From Fodinibacter sp035633415 (GTDB lineage: Bacteria > Actinomycetota > Actinomycetes > Actinomycetales > Dermatophilaceae), in contig DASQEZ010000052.1 of NCBI GenBank assembly GCA_035633415.1, forward strand, positions 1 through 19,444: a stretch of 19,444 nucleotides of DNA, written 5' to 3'. The position numbers and the translations under genes are program-made. Under the pieces are notes generated by a model, which had not been told where the DNA came from, made no database searches, and saw nothing but the letters and a program-made list of their open reading frames with translations. Below, piece by piece: positions 7,946 to 15,691 of this stretch. The first letter of the stretch is position 1. Each line of letters begins with the position of its first letter.

Positions 7946-8463
7946 GCATCGTGCCGGGCGACCCGGCATCCCTCTCGGCGTGCGCGGGCACGGTGCGCGC
8001 GGTCGCGCAGCGGTTGGGTGAGCGCGCCGCCGGCGTGCGCACGGCATCCGAGCGGCTCGGCGAGGGGTGGACGGGACGCGCCTCGGCCACGACCCGTCGC
8101 CGCACGACGCTGCTGGCGTCGACGGCCGACGACGGCGCCGCGCAGCTCGACCACGTGGGCCGGGTGCTGCAGGACCACGCCACCGACCTCGCCGACCTCG
8201 TCGCGCGCGCCCGCGCCCTCGAGGAGCGGGTCCGCGCGTCGGGGCTCGAGCTGCGCGACGGACGGGTCGAGGTCGGCTGGGGGGTCACCGGCACGGCCGA
8301 TGCCCGGGCCGACCTGGCCCGGGAGGAGGCGCGCGAGGCAGTGCAGCGCGAGCTCGACCTGGTGCTGGCCCAGCACCGGCGGCGTCGGGACTGGGTGCTC
8401 GGCGTGCTGCGGGACTCGACGAACGGCCTGGCCGACCTCTCGCACCGCCTGCGCGGCGGATGA
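7942..8463 (+). CDS. WXG-containing helical protein, type VII-signal-domain-like
   Basis: Product of 173 residues. Residues 4-60 (starting IVPGDPASLSACAGTVRAVA and ending around GWTGRASATTRRRT) follow the pattern of the N-terminal domain found on putative type VII-secreted proteins: a G-D-P start, a first helix, a W-x-G turn (W43-T44-G45) and a second helix. Helices continue to about residue 100 and again at 118-171, with a very Arg/Glu-rich C-terminal half. There is no toxin domain and no tyrosine, so the usual YxxxD/E export motif is missing. The GTG start overlaps the preceding stop as GTGA, so translation is coupled. No ESX/T7SS secretion gene is in the window. It may be cytosolic; the T7 link is structural resemblance only. 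Confidence 0.7.
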   Translation: MSIVPGDPASLSACAGTVRAVAQRLGERAAGVRTASERLGEGWTGRASATTRRRTTLLASTADDGAAQLDHVGRVLQDHATDLADLVARARALEERVRASGLELRDGRVEVGWGVTGTADARADLAREEAREAVQRELDLVLAQHRRRRDWVLGVLRDSTNGLADLSHRLRGG

Positions 8464-8497
8464 GAGGATTCCCGAACCGACCAGCGAGAGGACGCCA

Positions 8498-8992
8498 GTG
8501 CGACTGAGCACGCGTGAGAAGTTGAACGGGACGGTGGACCAGGTCCACGCCCTGCTCATCGACCCGGCCTTCCAGGAGGCCAAGTGCGCCGCCACGACGA
8601 ACAACGGTGTCTACACGGTCGACGTGGGCGGTGGTGTCGACGGCCACCGGGTGCGCACCGAACGTCAGCTTCCGTCCGACGGGCTCCCCGACGTGGCCCG
8701 GTCCTTCGTCGGCGACCACCTGACCATCATCGAGGTGCTCGACTGGAGCGGCCCCGGCCCGGACGGCTCCCGGGCCTCGCTGGTCGACATCCACATCAAG
8801 GGCGCACCGCTCACGGTCAAGGGCACCATGCGCCTGGAGTCCCACGGCGACGAGACCCTCGAGCTCATCGAGGCCGAGCTCAAGGCCAACGTCCCGCTGA
8901 TCGGCGGCAAGCTGGAGCGCGCCGCGGCCGAGCCGATCACCGCGGCGATCCACATCGAGATCGCCCTGCTCCGGGAGTGGCTCGCCCGCTGA
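8498..8992 (+). CDS. DUF2505 family protein
   Basis: Predicted cytosolic protein of 164 residues matching the actinobacterial DUF2505 family, which is thought to have an SRPBCC/START-like fold that binds small hydrophobic ligands. The start reads RLSTREKLNGTVDQVHALLI, typical of the first strand and helix of that fold, and the C-terminus is the long helix expected to close the pocket (about 138-164). No catalytic residues are known for the family. GTG at 8498 follows GAGAGGA with about 6 nt spacing. It is 34 nt downstream of the WXG-like gene on the same strand and probably co-transcribed. It ends before a strong hairpin shared with the convergent pruA gene. Confidence 0.8.
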   Translation: MRLSTREKLNGTVDQVHALLIDPAFQEAKCAATTNNGVYTVDVGGGVDGHRVRTERQLPSDGLPDVARSFVGDHLTIIEVLDWSGPGPDGSRASLVDIHIKGAPLTVKGTMRLESHGDETLELIEAELKANVPLIGGKLERAAAEPITAAIHIEIALLREWLAR

Positions 8993-9007
8993 CCCACCTC
9001 CACTTAT

Positions 9008-9051
9008 TGCGAAATCGCGACACCACGGCGCTGTGGTGTCGCGGTTCCGCA
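9008..9051. terminator. Strong bidirectional terminator-like hairpin
   Basis: CGCGACACCAC (9016-9026) and GTGGTGTCGCG (9033-9043) form a perfect 11-bp stem with a 6-nt loop. Pairing continues outward to 9008/9051 with one G-U wobble (9015/9044) and one mismatch (9012/9047). It lies in the 75-nt gap between the stops of the convergent DUF2505 and pruA genes and is nearly symmetrical. AAA/TT at the base of the stem gives a short U-rich flank in either direction. Confidence 0.75.
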
Positions 9052-9067
9052 CGAAGCCGGGACGGCC

Positions 9068-10696
<1,629 letters not shown>

Positions 10697-10741
10697 GCGG
10701 TGGGGCTCCTCGTTTCGGGTCACGACATCGGGATCACCCCC

Positions 10742-10771
10742 ACTCTCGCGCCCCGGCTCGACGAGGCGCAA
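10742..10771 (-). promoter_or_regulatory. Candidate promoter of pruA
   Basis: On the minus strand TTGCGC (10771-10766), an 18-nt spacer and GAGAGT (10747-10742) lie about 45 nt upstream of the pruA ATG. The 94-nt gap after the DUF6912 gene makes a separate promoter plausible. The -10 matches only the A and final T of TANNNT. Confidence 0.35.
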
Positions 10772-10790
10772 GCCGCGGGGTCAGGGACGC

Positions 10791-11222
10791 TCAGGGGAGG
10801 CCGAGGAGGGCTCGCACGTCGGCGAGCTCGGTGACGTCGTACCAGAGCAGGTCGGTCGGTTCGGTCGAGCCGGGCTCCTCGTCGACGTGGAACGAGACGA
10901 CCCTGCGGCGCTCGACGGGAACCGAGACCTCCACCCGGGACGGCACGTCAGGAGAGGTCGGGTGAACGACGCAGGCCGCGTCGACGTCGGCCGCCGCGAC
11001 GACCCGGCGTCGGGGCGCGGCGCCGGCCGGCCCGACCGCCTCCTCGGTGGCGGCGACCCAGGCCGCGTGCTCGAGCTCCTCCTCGTCGGTGACGAGCCCG
11101 GGCTTGCCCAGCGCGGGGGTGACCGCGTGCGCGGTGCGCGGAGCCGGCCCGATGGCCCGCCCCTCATCGAGGTCCTCGAGGTCGGCGGGGGTGAGCGGGA
11201 GGTAGACCCGGGTGAGCGGCAC
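10791..11222 (-). CDS. DUF6912 family protein
   Basis: Conserved actinobacterial protein of 143 residues and unknown function. The match to DUF6912 is from the start RVYLPLTPADLEDL, the central HAVTPAL, the EEELEHAAW segment and the RRRVVAAADVDAA segment that follows. No membrane segment, signal peptide or recognisable catalytic motif is present; acidic and basic residues are evenly mixed, suggesting a soluble protein. GTG at 11222 has an excellent Shine-Dalgarno (AAGGAG with 5 nt spacing). It is 18 nt downstream of the WS/DGAT gene and almost certainly co-transcribed with it. Confidence 0.8.
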   Translation of the reverse strand: MPLTRVYLPLTPADLEDLDEGRAIGPAPRTAHAVTPALGKPGLVTDEEELEHAAWVAATEEAVGPAGAAPRRRVVAAADVDAACVVHPTSPDVPSRVEVSVPVERRRVVSFHVDEEPGSTEPTDLLWYDVTELADVRALLGLP

Positions 11223-11240
11223 AACGGCTCCTTTACGTCG

Positions 11241-12671
11241 TCAGCGGGACCCGACGCGCGGGGCCTCGAGCAGCTCGTGGAGGGCGTCGACGACCCCGCG
11301 GCCGAGCACGTCGGCATCGGGCATGGCGTCACGGTCGGCGTAGAGGCCGTAGTAGACGCCGCCGTCGTAGGAGGTCATCCCGATCGAGAGCGCCTGCTCG
11401 CGACCGAGCGGGGTGACCGGGTAGGTCGAGACCATCCGGGCGCCGGCTGCGTAGAGCGGCGTCTGCGGGCCGGGCACGTTGGTGATGACGACGTTGTAGA
11501 GGCGGCGCGACACCATCCCGCCGAGGCGGGCCCCGAGCGCGTGCATCGTCGGTGGGGCGAAACCGCCCAGACCGGAGAGGGTCTCGGCCGAGACCGCGCG
11601 CCGGGAGCCACCCTCCATCTGCTGGCGCATCGAGAAGGCGATCTGGTGCAGGCGCATCGACGGTGCCGGCTCCCCCACCGGAAGGTCGACGAAGCAGGCG
11701 GTGACCTGGGCGCCGGTGGGTGCGTCGTTCCCGTCGTGCACGGAGACCGGCACCATCGCGCGGATGGTCGTGCCGGGGTAGACGGACTCTCCCCGGGTGA
11801 GCAGCCACGACCGGAAGGCCCCGGCGATCGTGGCGAGGATGACGTCGTTGACCGTCACCTCGTCGGCGAAGGAGCCCCGACCCAGGCGGGCGCGCACCTT
11901 GCGGTAGTCCTCGAGGTCGGTGCCGATCATGACGTAGCGGCGGGCCCGGCCGACGGGGGCGTTGAGCGGCGACGCGGGAGCGGGGCGGGCCGAGACGCGG
12001 GCCAGCGTCGCGATGACGTCGCCGGCCACCGAGGCCACCTTGCCGAACGCCTTGGTGACGTCGGCGACCCCGTGCTGCACCGTCTCGACCACCTGGCTCG
12101 GGGTGCGCGCGGCCTCGCTGAGCGCCGACACCACGAGCTCGACACCGCTGGGCTCGGGGCGGGCGCGCCAGGTCGTGAGCACGCCCTCGCTGGCGGTGGG
12201 GTTGCCGTCGACGAGAACGTTGCCGATGTCGACCGAGCTGATGCCGTCGACCAGGCTGTGGTGGGTCTTGGTGATGATCGCGAACCGGTTCTCGGCCAGT
12301 CCCTCGACCAGGTAGACCTCCCACATCGGGCGGGAACGGTCCAGCGGGCGCGGCTGGATGCGGGCGACGAGCTCCTCGAGCTGCTCGTCCGAGCCGGGCC
12401 GCGGCAAGGCGCTGCGGCGCACGTGGTAGCTCATGTCGAAGTGGGTGTCGTCGACCCACACGGGGTTCGCAAGGCTGCCCGGCACCGTCTTGATCCGCTG
12501 TCGGTAACGGGGAACGTGCGCGATGCGCTGGCTGATCAGCGTCACGAGGCTCTCGTAGTCGAACCCACCGGACGGGGCGTCGAAGACCATGACCGAGCCC
12601 ACGTGCATCGGCGTCGCCGCGTCCTCGAGGTTGAGGAACGAGGTGTCGAGAGAGCTGAGCCGTTCTGCCAC
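11241..12671 (-). CDS. WS/DGAT/MGAT-family O-acyltransferase
   Basis: Enzyme of 476 residues in the bacterial wax ester synthase/diacylglycerol acyltransferase family, which transfers acyl groups from acyl-CoA to long-chain alcohols or diacylglycerol for storage lipids. The catalytic HHxxxDG motif is intact as HHSLVDG (137-143), and the family's MWEVYLVEGL block (116-125) precedes it. The C-terminal domain has TVNDVILATIAGAFRSWL and the NVPGPQTPLY block (near residue 400), both typical. Length is normal. GTG at 12671 has no Shine-Dalgarno; a CACGAT hexamer ends 6 nt before it, so it may have its own leaderless transcript as well as read-through from the CpaE-like gene 12 nt upstream. Substrate range is unknown. 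Confidence 0.9.
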   Translation of the reverse strand: MAERLSSLDTSFLNLEDAATPMHVGSVMVFDAPSGGFDYESLVTLISQRIAHVPRYRQRIKTVPGSLANPVWVDDTHFDMSYHVRRSALPRPGSDEQLEELVARIQPRPLDRSRPMWEVYLVEGLAENRFAIITKTHHSLVDGISSVDIGNVLVDGNPTASEGVLTTWRARPEPSGVELVVSALSEAARTPSQVVETVQHGVADVTKAFGKVASVAGDVIATLARVSARPAPASPLNAPVGRARRYVMIGTDLEDYRKVRARLGRGSFADEVTVNDVILATIAGAFRSWLLTRGESVYPGTTIRAMVPVSVHDGNDAPTGAQVTACFVDLPVGEPAPSMRLHQIAFSMRQQMEGGSRRAVSAETLSGLGGFAPPTMHALGARLGGMVSRRLYNVVITNVPGPQTPLYAAGARMVSTYPVTPLGREQALSIGMTSYDGGVYYGLYADRDAMPDADVLGRGVVDALHELLEAPRVGSR

Positions 12672-12677
12672 GGCCCC

Positions 12678-12683
12678 ATCGTG
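12678..12683 (-). promoter_or_regulatory. Possible -10 element CACGAT before the WS/DGAT start
   Basis: On the minus strand CACGAT is followed by 6 nt and the GTG at 12671. It matches only the A and T of TANNNT but has the same spacing as the clearer leaderless starts here. It occupies half of the 12-nt gap after the CpaE-like stop codon. Confidence 0.35.
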
Positions 12684-14048
12684 TCAGACCATGGGGCGGG
12701 TCAGAGAAACCCTGTGACGAGGGCGAGTCCCGGCCTCCCCGTTTCCTCGCCGACCGACCCCGGATGCCGAGCGCCGCCGACCCCCACCGGGCGCGGCGGC
12801 ACGGGGGTCCAGCTCGGCGGCGAGCTCGGCCACGCACTGGGTGAGCGCGGCCCGGGGCGCCACCTCGACGAGCGACCGCCCCGCGAGCAGGGCGGCGTCG
12901 CACTCGTCGGGCGCCCACGGAAGGAAGCGCACGGCATCCATGCCGGCGAACCGGCGCAGGACGTCGGCTATGGCGCGCTCGGGTCTCCGCCCGGCGACCG
13001 AGGCTCGCACCTTGGTGACGACGACCGTGGGCCGCGGTGAGGGCAGGACCGCGACGTCCTGGACCGCGCGGACGAGTCGCTGCAACCCCACCGGGTCGGC
13101 AGCGCCGACGATGACGAGGTGGTCGGCCGCCTCGAGTGCGGCGAGGGTGGCGGCGTTGCGGCGTGGCGCGGCCGTGTCGTAGCTGAGCTCCTCGTCGTCC
13201 TCGACCGCGAACCCGACATCGACGACCACGTGGTCGACGACCCCACGGGCCAGACGTAGGACGTCCTCGACCGCCGCGCTGCGCAGCTCGGGCCACCGGT
13301 CGGCCCGCGGTAGGCCGGTGAGCACGCGCAGACCGGGCACCACCTCGGGCGCGAGACGGGCCAGCGCGGGCACGTCGAGGGTGCCCTGCTCGGAGGCACG
13401 GGCCGCAGCGGCCACCCCCGGCGCCTCGTCGACCAGGCCGAGCACCTGCGCCACGCTGGCCCCCCAGGTGTCGAGGTCGACGAGCAGGGTGCGCACCCCG
13501 GCAGCGGCCAGCTGGGCGGCGAGCGTGACCGCGACGGTCGTGCGCCCCGGGGCGCCGGTCGGGCCCCACACGACCGTGAGCGGGGTGAGCACCGGAGGTT
13601 CGTCGGCCGCGTCGTCGGGGCCGGCATGCCCCGACGAGGTGCCCACGGATGCCGCGCGGGCGTAGCCACCACGGTCGGCCGGCACCCCCGACGTGCTCGA
13701 GCCGGCGAGGGTCACGAGGGCGCTCGCCACGTCGGGCGCGAGGTCGCCCGGGCGCAGGATCGTCGCGACCCCGAGCTGCCGCAGCCGACGCTCGCCCTCC
13801 TCGTCGGGGGTCGCGACGAGGCCGGCGACCCGGACACCGTGGCCCGCGAGGTGCCGCAGCGCGTCGCGGTCCAGACCGCGCAGGTCCGGGGAGACCACCG
13901 CCACCCGGGCGACCCCCGCCGCCCCGGCCGAGAGCAGCTCGGCGACGTCGGCGCAGCGGCGCACGAGGGTCAGGTCGGGTGCCCCCTCGAGCACGCGGAC
14001 GAAGTCGGCCTCGAGCCGGTGCGTCACGGCCGTGAGGACGCTGGTCAC
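12684..14048 (-). CDS. CpaE/TadZ-like ParA-superfamily ATPase
   Basis: Protein of 454 residues with the CpaE/TadZ layout: an N-terminal receiver-like domain (about 1-115, VAVVSPDLRGLD near 49-60), a flexible linker (115-155) and a ParA/MinD-like ATPase domain. The P-loop reads GPTGAPGRTT (162-171), with Arg at the usual Lys, and LLVDLDTWGAS (188-198) is the Walker A' strand. The last 40 residues are basic and low-complexity. In Tad/Flp pilus systems such proteins position the secretion machine at the membrane or pole. Here only the CpaB-like partner is next to it, overlapping by GTGA (start 14048, partner stop 14045). No CpaF, TadB/C or pilin gene is in the window, so a pilus role is unproven. 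Confidence 0.8.
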   Translation of the reverse strand: MTSVLTAVTHRLEADFVRVLEGAPDLTLVRRCADVAELLSAGAAGVARVAVVSPDLRGLDRDALRHLAGHGVRVAGLVATPDEEGERRLRQLGVATILRPGDLAPDVASALVTLAGSSTSGVPADRGGYARAASVGTSSGHAGPDDAADEPPVLTPLTVVWGPTGAPGRTTVAVTLAAQLAAAGVRTLLVDLDTWGASVAQVLGLVDEAPGVAAAARASEQGTLDVPALARLAPEVVPGLRVLTGLPRADRWPELRSAAVEDVLRLARGVVDHVVVDVGFAVEDDEELSYDTAAPRRNAATLAALEAADHLVIVGAADPVGLQRLVRAVQDVAVLPSPRPTVVVTKVRASVAGRRPERAIADVLRRFAGMDAVRFLPWAPDECDAALLAGRSLVEVAPRAALTQCVAELAAELDPRAAAPGGGRRRSASGVGRRGNGEAGTRPRHRVSLTRPMV

Positions 14049-14716
14049 GACGCGGCCGCCGACACCCCGCCCGGCACCGGCACCAGGGTGATGCGGGCGC
14101 CGAGGTCGACGTCGGCGACGACGTCGCGCACCGAGTCCCGCGGCACCATCACGTGGACGGCCCTGGTCTGGGCGGACCCCCCGAGCACGCCGTCCTCGGC
14201 GGCGACCCGCACGACCGACACGTCCGCGAGCGCTCGTTCCGGACCGGCATAGGTCGGCAGGCCCACGGTCGTGCCTTCCGTCGGGCGGTTGACGTAGACG
14301 TCGACGACCGAGCCCGCCGAGAGGGCAGCCGCGGAGGTGGCGTCGACGAGCAGGGCGACCTGCTGCACGTCGACCGTGGCGCCCGGGCCCACCCCCGACA
14401 GCGGGATGAGCTCACCGGGACGCAGCGCCCGCAGCGACCACGTGTCGGTGGCCAGCGGACGGTCGGCGGGCAGGTAGCCCGCGGCCCCGTCGCCGAGGAG
14501 CACGTCGACGCGGACCACGTCGGCCCCGGTGAGCCGCTGGCCCGGCGCGAGCATGCCCTTGGCGGCGTAGACGGGCACCCGGTCGTCGGCCCGGGCGACG
14601 ACGACCGACCCCACGAGGGTGGAGACGAGCACGAGGAGGAGCCCGACGAGCAGCCGGGAGTCGCGCCACGACGGGGCGCGCAGCCGAGACGCGGTCGGGG
14701 CCGGCAGGTCGCTCAT
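14045..14716 (-). CDS. SAF-domain protein, CpaB/RcpC-like
   Basis: Protein of 223 residues with a short cytoplasmic N-terminus, one membrane helix (about 21-41) and an extracytoplasmic SAF domain (about 45-110) containing VPVYAAKGMLAPGQRLTGADV, as in CpaB/RcpC pilus-assembly proteins and flagellar FlgA. The part after residue 110 has the VDVYVNRP segment common in CpaB homologues. The ATG at 14716 is chosen because the membrane helix follows at a normal distance and a CAATCT hexamer ends 6 nt upstream, with no Shine-Dalgarno. The open frame reaches 15028 but the extra residues look non-native. It is first in the run CpaB-CpaE-WS/DGAT-DUF6912 and is divergent from the HTH gene. Confidence 0.82.
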   Translation of the reverse strand: MSDLPAPTASRLRAPSWRDSRLLVGLLLVLVSTLVGSVVVARADDRVPVYAAKGMLAPGQRLTGADVVRVDVLLGDGAAGYLPADRPLATDTWSLRALRPGELIPLSGVGPGATVDVQQVALLVDATSAAALSAGSVVDVYVNRPTEGTTVGLPTYAGPERALADVSVVRVAAEDGVLGGSAQTRAVHVMVPRDSVRDVVADVDLGARITLVPVPGGVSAAAS

Positions 14717-14722
14717 GGGCCC

Positions 14723-14728
14723 AGATTG
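14723..14728 (-). promoter_or_regulatory. -10-like CAATCT, leaderless start of the CpaB-like gene
   Basis: On the minus strand CAATCT is followed by 6 nt and the ATG at 14716, with no Shine-Dalgarno. It matches A2 and T6 of TANNNT. No clear -35 is visible. Confidence 0.4.
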
Positions 14729-14765
14729 TTGCCGAGGATCCCGCGGTTCGCCTCCCGAAGGATCT

Positions 14766-14803
14766 GGCCTGTGGACGACCGTGGTTCGACCCCGGCCTGT
14801 GGA
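14766..14803 (+). repeat. Direct repeat GGCCTGTGGA in the divergent gap
   Basis: GGCCTGTGGA occurs at 14766-14775 and 14794-14803, 28 bp apart. The copies flank the -35 of the HTH gene. They could be an activator or repressor site or chance. Confidence 0.3.
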
Positions 14804-14812
14804 TGGCACACT
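14785..14812 (+). promoter_or_regulatory. Promoter with leaderless start for the HTH gene
   Basis: TTCGAC (14785-14790), a 16-nt spacer and CACACT (14807-14812) are followed by 6 nt and the GTG at 14819. There is no Shine-Dalgarno. With 14723-14728 this is a second divergent pair of leaderless-type starts, in a 102-nt gap. Confidence 0.45.
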
Positions 14813-14818
14813 GACGAC

Positions 14819-15061
14819 GTGGCCCGCCGCTTCATCCCGCTCACCGAGGTGTCCGAGATCCTCGACGTCTCCGCGGCGCAGGCGTACGCCCTGGTGCGAA
14901 GCGGCGACCTGCCGGCGATCAAGGTCGGCGGACGTGGCCAGTGGCGGGTCGAGACCGTCGAGCTCGAGGCCTACATCCAGCGGATGTACGCCGAGACGCG
15001 GGGCCTCGTCACTACGCGCACCGACCACACCGACGAGGACACCTCCGGGGCCGACCGCTGA
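14819..15061 (+). CDS. BldC-like / excisionase-type HTH DNA-binding protein
   Basis: Small DNA-binding protein of 80 residues with a MerR-like (HTH_17) winged helix. IPLTEVSEILDVSAAQAYALV (6-26) is the helix-turn-helix, SGDLPAIKVGG (28-38) leads into the wing, and RGQWRVETVELEAYIQRMY (39-57) is the closing strand and helix. The last 20 residues are acidic and polar. Length and pattern suit the BldC-like regulators found across actinobacteria rather than a phage excisionase, since no integrase is nearby. It is divergent from the CpaB-like gene and faces an uncharacterised gene. It could regulate either neighbour; targets are unknown. Confidence 0.85.
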   Translation: MARRFIPLTEVSEILDVSAAQAYALVRSGDLPAIKVGGRGQWRVETVELEAYIQRMYAETRGLVTTRTDHTDEDTSGADR

Positions 15062-15082
15062 CCCCGGAGGGGGATCCCGGGC

Positions 15083-15631
15083 TCAGCGCCGCGACTCGAC
15101 GGTGACGACGGCCGAGAACGGCACGGTGGCCACCGCCCTGACGTTCTCGCGTCGCCGCGGGAGCCCTTCGAGGTGCTCGGCGAGGTCGAGGTGGTCGGCT
15201 CCCACCGCGTCGATCGTGCCGAGCAGGCGCGGCCCACCCCCCACCAGGGTCAGCACCACCGTGGCCCGGTCGCGGGACAGCGCCCGCAGGGCGTAGCCGA
15301 GGCCGAAGCGGCGGGCGGACCTGCCCGGCTCCGAGTGCGGCGCGAGCGAACGCAGGGTCACCACGGACGGAAGCGGCACCAGCACCTCGTGCCCGCCGGG
15401 CGCCAGCAGGAGGAGCCAGTCCTGCCCGAGGTCCTCGAGGTCGCCCTCGACGTGCAGCTCACCGGCCAGCACCACCCGCAGGGGGGTGCCGAGTGCGGCT
15501 GCCAGCCGGGCCGGCAGCGTGACGAGCGCACGCTCGCGGCGGGTGCGCTCGGCCACCTCGTCGTCGCGCTCGCGCCGAAGGTCCGCGGCCAGCTGGCCCT
15601 CGAGGTCGGCGAAGAGCCCTTCCCACCTCAT
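15083..15631 (-). CDS. Conserved hypothetical protein with two Sm-like halves
   Basis: Product of 182 residues with no named domain that I recognise. Residues 1-35 form a charged helix (WEGLFADLEGQLAADLRRER). Two similar beta-rich segments follow: the first, from about VVLAGELHVEGDLEDLGQDW to VLVPLPSVVTLRSL, and the second, from about VVLTLVGGGPRLLGTIDAVG to TVPFSAVVTVES. Each has the order G-x-L/I-x-x-x-G-x-D-x-L-x-L, then a hydrophobic P-x-x-x-V strand, recalling the Sm1/Sm2 pattern. The start is set at the ATG (15631) because a TAGGCT box ends 6 nt upstream; the GTG two codons earlier (15637) would abut the -10. It is divergent from the LysM gene. An RNA-related or regulatory role is speculative. 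Confidence 0.75.
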   Translation of the reverse strand: MRWEGLFADLEGQLAADLRRERDDEVAERTRRERALVTLPARLAAALGTPLRVVLAGELHVEGDLEDLGQDWLLLLAPGGHEVLVPLPSVVTLRSLAPHSEPGRSARRFGLGYALRALSRDRATVVLTLVGGGPRLLGTIDAVGADHLDLAEHLEGLPRRRENVRAVATVPFSAVVTVESRR

Positions 15632-15637
15632 GTCCAC

Positions 15638-15643
15638 AGCCTA
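15638..15643 (-). promoter_or_regulatory. -10 element TAGGCT, leaderless start that decides the ATG
   Basis: On the minus strand TAGGCT is followed by 6 nt and the ATG at 15631. CTGACA on the minus strand (15668-15663) is a possible -35 with a long 19-nt spacer. The alternative GTG at 15637 touches the -10 and cannot be a leaderless start. Confidence 0.55.
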
Positions 15644-15644
15644 G

Positions 15645-15678
15645 GTCGCCACCGGTTGCCGGTGTCAGTGGCGACACC
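15645..15678. promoter_or_regulatory. Nested palindromes between divergent promoters, candidate operator
   Basis: Three inverted repeats overlap here. GTCGCCAC (15645-15652) pairs with GTGGCGAC (15668-15675); CACCGG (15650-15655) pairs with CCGGTG (15659-15664) around TTG; and GGTGTC (15661-15666) pairs with GACACC (15673-15678). Together they fill the 60-nt divergent gap and cover the LysM-gene -35 and its spacer. Confidence 0.4.
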
Positions 15679-15684
15679 TATCGT
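15656..15684 (+). promoter_or_regulatory. Promoter of the LysM gene, leaderless start
   Basis: TTGCCG (15656-15661), a 17-nt spacer and TATCGT (15679-15684) are followed by 7 nt and the ATG at 15692. This is the best-formed promoter in the window. There is no Shine-Dalgarno. Confidence 0.6.
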
Positions 15685-15691
15685 CATTCGC

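Noticed and set aside
7942..8463. WXG protein as a polymorphic toxin with a downstream immunity gene
   Set aside because: There is no toxin domain after the N-terminal region, and the downstream DUF2505 protein is a widespread conserved family rather than an immunity-type protein.
14819..15061. HTH protein as a phage or integrative-element excisionase
   Set aside because: No integrase, att-like repeat or other mobile gene is nearby, and the neighbours are core actinobacterial genes.
15063..15081. CCCGG/CCGGG hairpin between the HTH gene and the convergent hypothetical gene
   Set aside because: A 5-bp stem with a 9-nt loop is expected by chance in a GC-rich 21-nt gap.
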